A stretch of DNA of 7,753 nucleotides from Balneolaceae bacterium (GTDB lineage: Bacteria > Bacteroidota > Rhodothermia > Balneolales > Balneolaceae), in contig SKGY01000021.1 of assembly GCA_007117235.1 (NCBI GenBank), positions 1-7,753 on the forward strand, given 5' to 3'. The stretch's first letter is position 1, and each line of letters begins with the position of its first letter. Made by a program: the position numbers and the translations under genes. The notes under the pieces were generated by a model that was not told the DNA's origin, searched no databases, and worked only from the letters and a program-made list of their open reading frames with translations. Below, piece after piece: positions 7,024-7,753 of the stretch.

Positions 7024-7753
7024 TTAATTTCCTCTGCTTGCAGTCCGTGATCTGGCATTACTGCTGCTTGAGTTATCGCTACTTGATGATCTGTTAACGG
7101 TTCCTGATGAAGATGACGATCCGGATCTGCTAGTGCTTCTTGTACCTACGCTTGACGAGCCCCTTGACGAGTTGTTTGATGATACAGCTGGAGTGCTCCT
7201 AACGGAACTGGGAGCGCGATACGACCTTGATGCCTGATTGCTTGCCGCATTCCTAATAGCACTATTCCTTTCTGAGGTAGTGACTTCACTCTTTCTATCA
7301 ACTGAAACAGATTCTGTTCTGGGAGCTGTTATTCTATTTTGCACAACTGTACGTTCCGATGACACTGCTGCTCCTGACCTTACATTAGTAGATGTAACTC
7401 TATTCTGTACAGCAGTTCGTTGAGTAGTTGACGTAACTGAATTGCTTCGGTTAGAAGTAACTCCTGATGATACGTTAGCAGCAGAATTCCTATTAATTAT
7501 CGAGCTATTTCTTGGAACCTGAATTATAGAACTTGTAGTTGATTGATGAGTTGCGGAAGCTTCAGATCCTGACCTAGATTCTACCGCAGATAGCGATTCA
7601 TTATTCGATCGGCTTCTTCCTGTAGAAGAAGAATTTCCTGACCGGTTATTTGAACCTCTGTTAACGGTTCCGCTGCTTCCTCTGTTGTTAGATCTTCCGC
7701 GATTTACCGCTCCACCGGATCTGTTGTTAGAGCTACCTCTATTAACTGTTCCA
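7024..7753 (-). CDS. C-terminal part of a Ser/Arg/Asn/Thr-rich low-complexity repeat protein (5' end outside window)
   Basis: The minus-strand frame ending in TAA at 7026-7024 stays open to the right edge, giving 242 visible residues; the true start lies beyond 7753. A GTG at 7365 inside it is not needed as a start, since the same composition and repeats continue upstream. By my count the visible part is about 29% Ser, 13% Arg, 12% Asn and 10% Thr, with no Cys, Phe, Trp or Met and only one Lys, Tyr and Leu, so it should be basic and disordered. Near the edge, three imperfect units of about 13 residues start GTVNRGSSNNR, GAVNRGRSNNR and GTVNRGSNNR; GTVNR recurs at 217-221. Mid-protein, RTAVQNRVT and RTVVQNRIT repeat with a 22-residue period. 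Such tails occur on envelope proteins and on nucleic-acid-binding proteins; without the N-terminal domain I cannot choose. It lies 53 bases upstream of the barrel gene and may share its transcript. Confidence 0.72.
   Translation of the reverse strand, partial: GTVNRGSSNNRSGGAVNRGRSNNRGSSGTVNRGSNNRSGNSSSTGRSRSNNESLSAVESRSGSEASATHQSTTSSIIQVPRNSSIINRNSAANVSSGVTSNRSNSVTSTTQRTAVQNRVTSTNVRSGAAVSSERTVVQNRITAPRTESVSVDRKSEVTTSERNSAIRNAASNQASRSYRAPSSVRSTPAVSSNNSSRGSSSVGTRSTSRSGSSSSSGTVNRSSSSDNSSSSNARSRTASRGN
7327..7422 (-). repeat. Two-copy 22-residue repeat (RTxVQNRxT)
   Basis: Residues 111-120 (QRTAVQNRVT) and 133-142 (ERTVVQNRIT) of the visible product are 22 residues apart and match at 7 of 10 positions. 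The DNA repeats too: TCTATT at 7333-7338 and at 7399-7404 are 66 bases apart with similar flanks. A weaker third unit may precede them. This looks like an in-frame internal duplication. Confidence 0.5.
7633..7753 (-). repeat. Imperfect tandem GTVNRG(S)SNNRS-type repeat, three visible units
   Basis: Inside the Ser/Arg-rich gene, units of 13, 14 and 13 codons follow each other and run to the window edge, so the array may continue. The minus-strand bases for the GTVNRG start are nearly the same in each unit. On the plus strand, the 15 bases at 7657-7671 recur exactly at 7090-7104 (the isolated GTVNR near the C-terminus) and, with two changes, at 7738-7752. Confidence 0.6.

Noticed and set aside
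7024..7365. Ser/Arg-rich gene starting at the GTG at 7365 (113 residues)
   Set aside because: The frame stays open for another 388 bases with the same composition, and one copy of the 22-residue repeat lies upstream of the GTG, so the gene must begin further out.
7238..7423. Plus-strand ORF of 61 codons with a repeated LFCTxVR phrase
   Set aside because: The repeat is only the complement of the RTxVQNR repeat of the minus-strand gene, so it is a shadow.

Overview
The window looks like an ordinary chromosomal stretch of an AT-rich Gram-negative bacterium. The Gram-negative call rests on two exported envelope proteins, one of them an outer-membrane beta-barrel, and on a periplasmic-type lipase. 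The general style (few Shine-Dalgarno sites, a FadL-like barrel of Bacteroidota type, a tandem UspA protein) suggests the Bacteroidota/Balneolota/Rhodothermota group. That placement is an impression, not a proof: no rRNA or marker gene is present.

Layout from left to right. Positions 1-150 hold the last 49 codons of an unrecognised plus-strand protein. Its stop overlaps the stop of a convergent minus-strand gene for a TesA-type SGNH esterase/lysophospholipase (147-770). A 192-bp divergent intergenic region follows. Then come a MacB/LolD-type ABC ATPase (963-1691) and its 850-residue FtsX-type permease (1691-4243), joined by a TGATG overlap. This is the tesA / ybbA-ybbP arrangement known from E. 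coli, with the esterase divergent from the transporter pair. Eleven bases after the permease is a 54-codon ORF (4255-4419) encoding a two-helix membrane protein, which probably belongs to the same transcript.

A separate plus-strand gene for a tandem-domain universal stress protein follows (4518-5390), with a good -10 box just upstream. It converges on a minus-strand gene for a FadL/OMPP1-like outer-membrane barrel (5411-6970). Upstream of that, on the same strand, an open frame runs off the right edge (7024-7753) and encodes a Ser/Arg/Asn/Thr-rich, probably disordered protein with two internal repeat families. Only its C-terminal 242 residues are visible.

Functionally, the esterase and the ABC pair form a likely envelope-lipid or envelope-maintenance module. 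The stress protein and the barrel pair appear independent of it. I see no mobile element, CRISPR array, RNA gene or toxin/defence system. The least explained items are the 54-residue membrane protein behind ybbP and the repeat-rich protein at the right edge.
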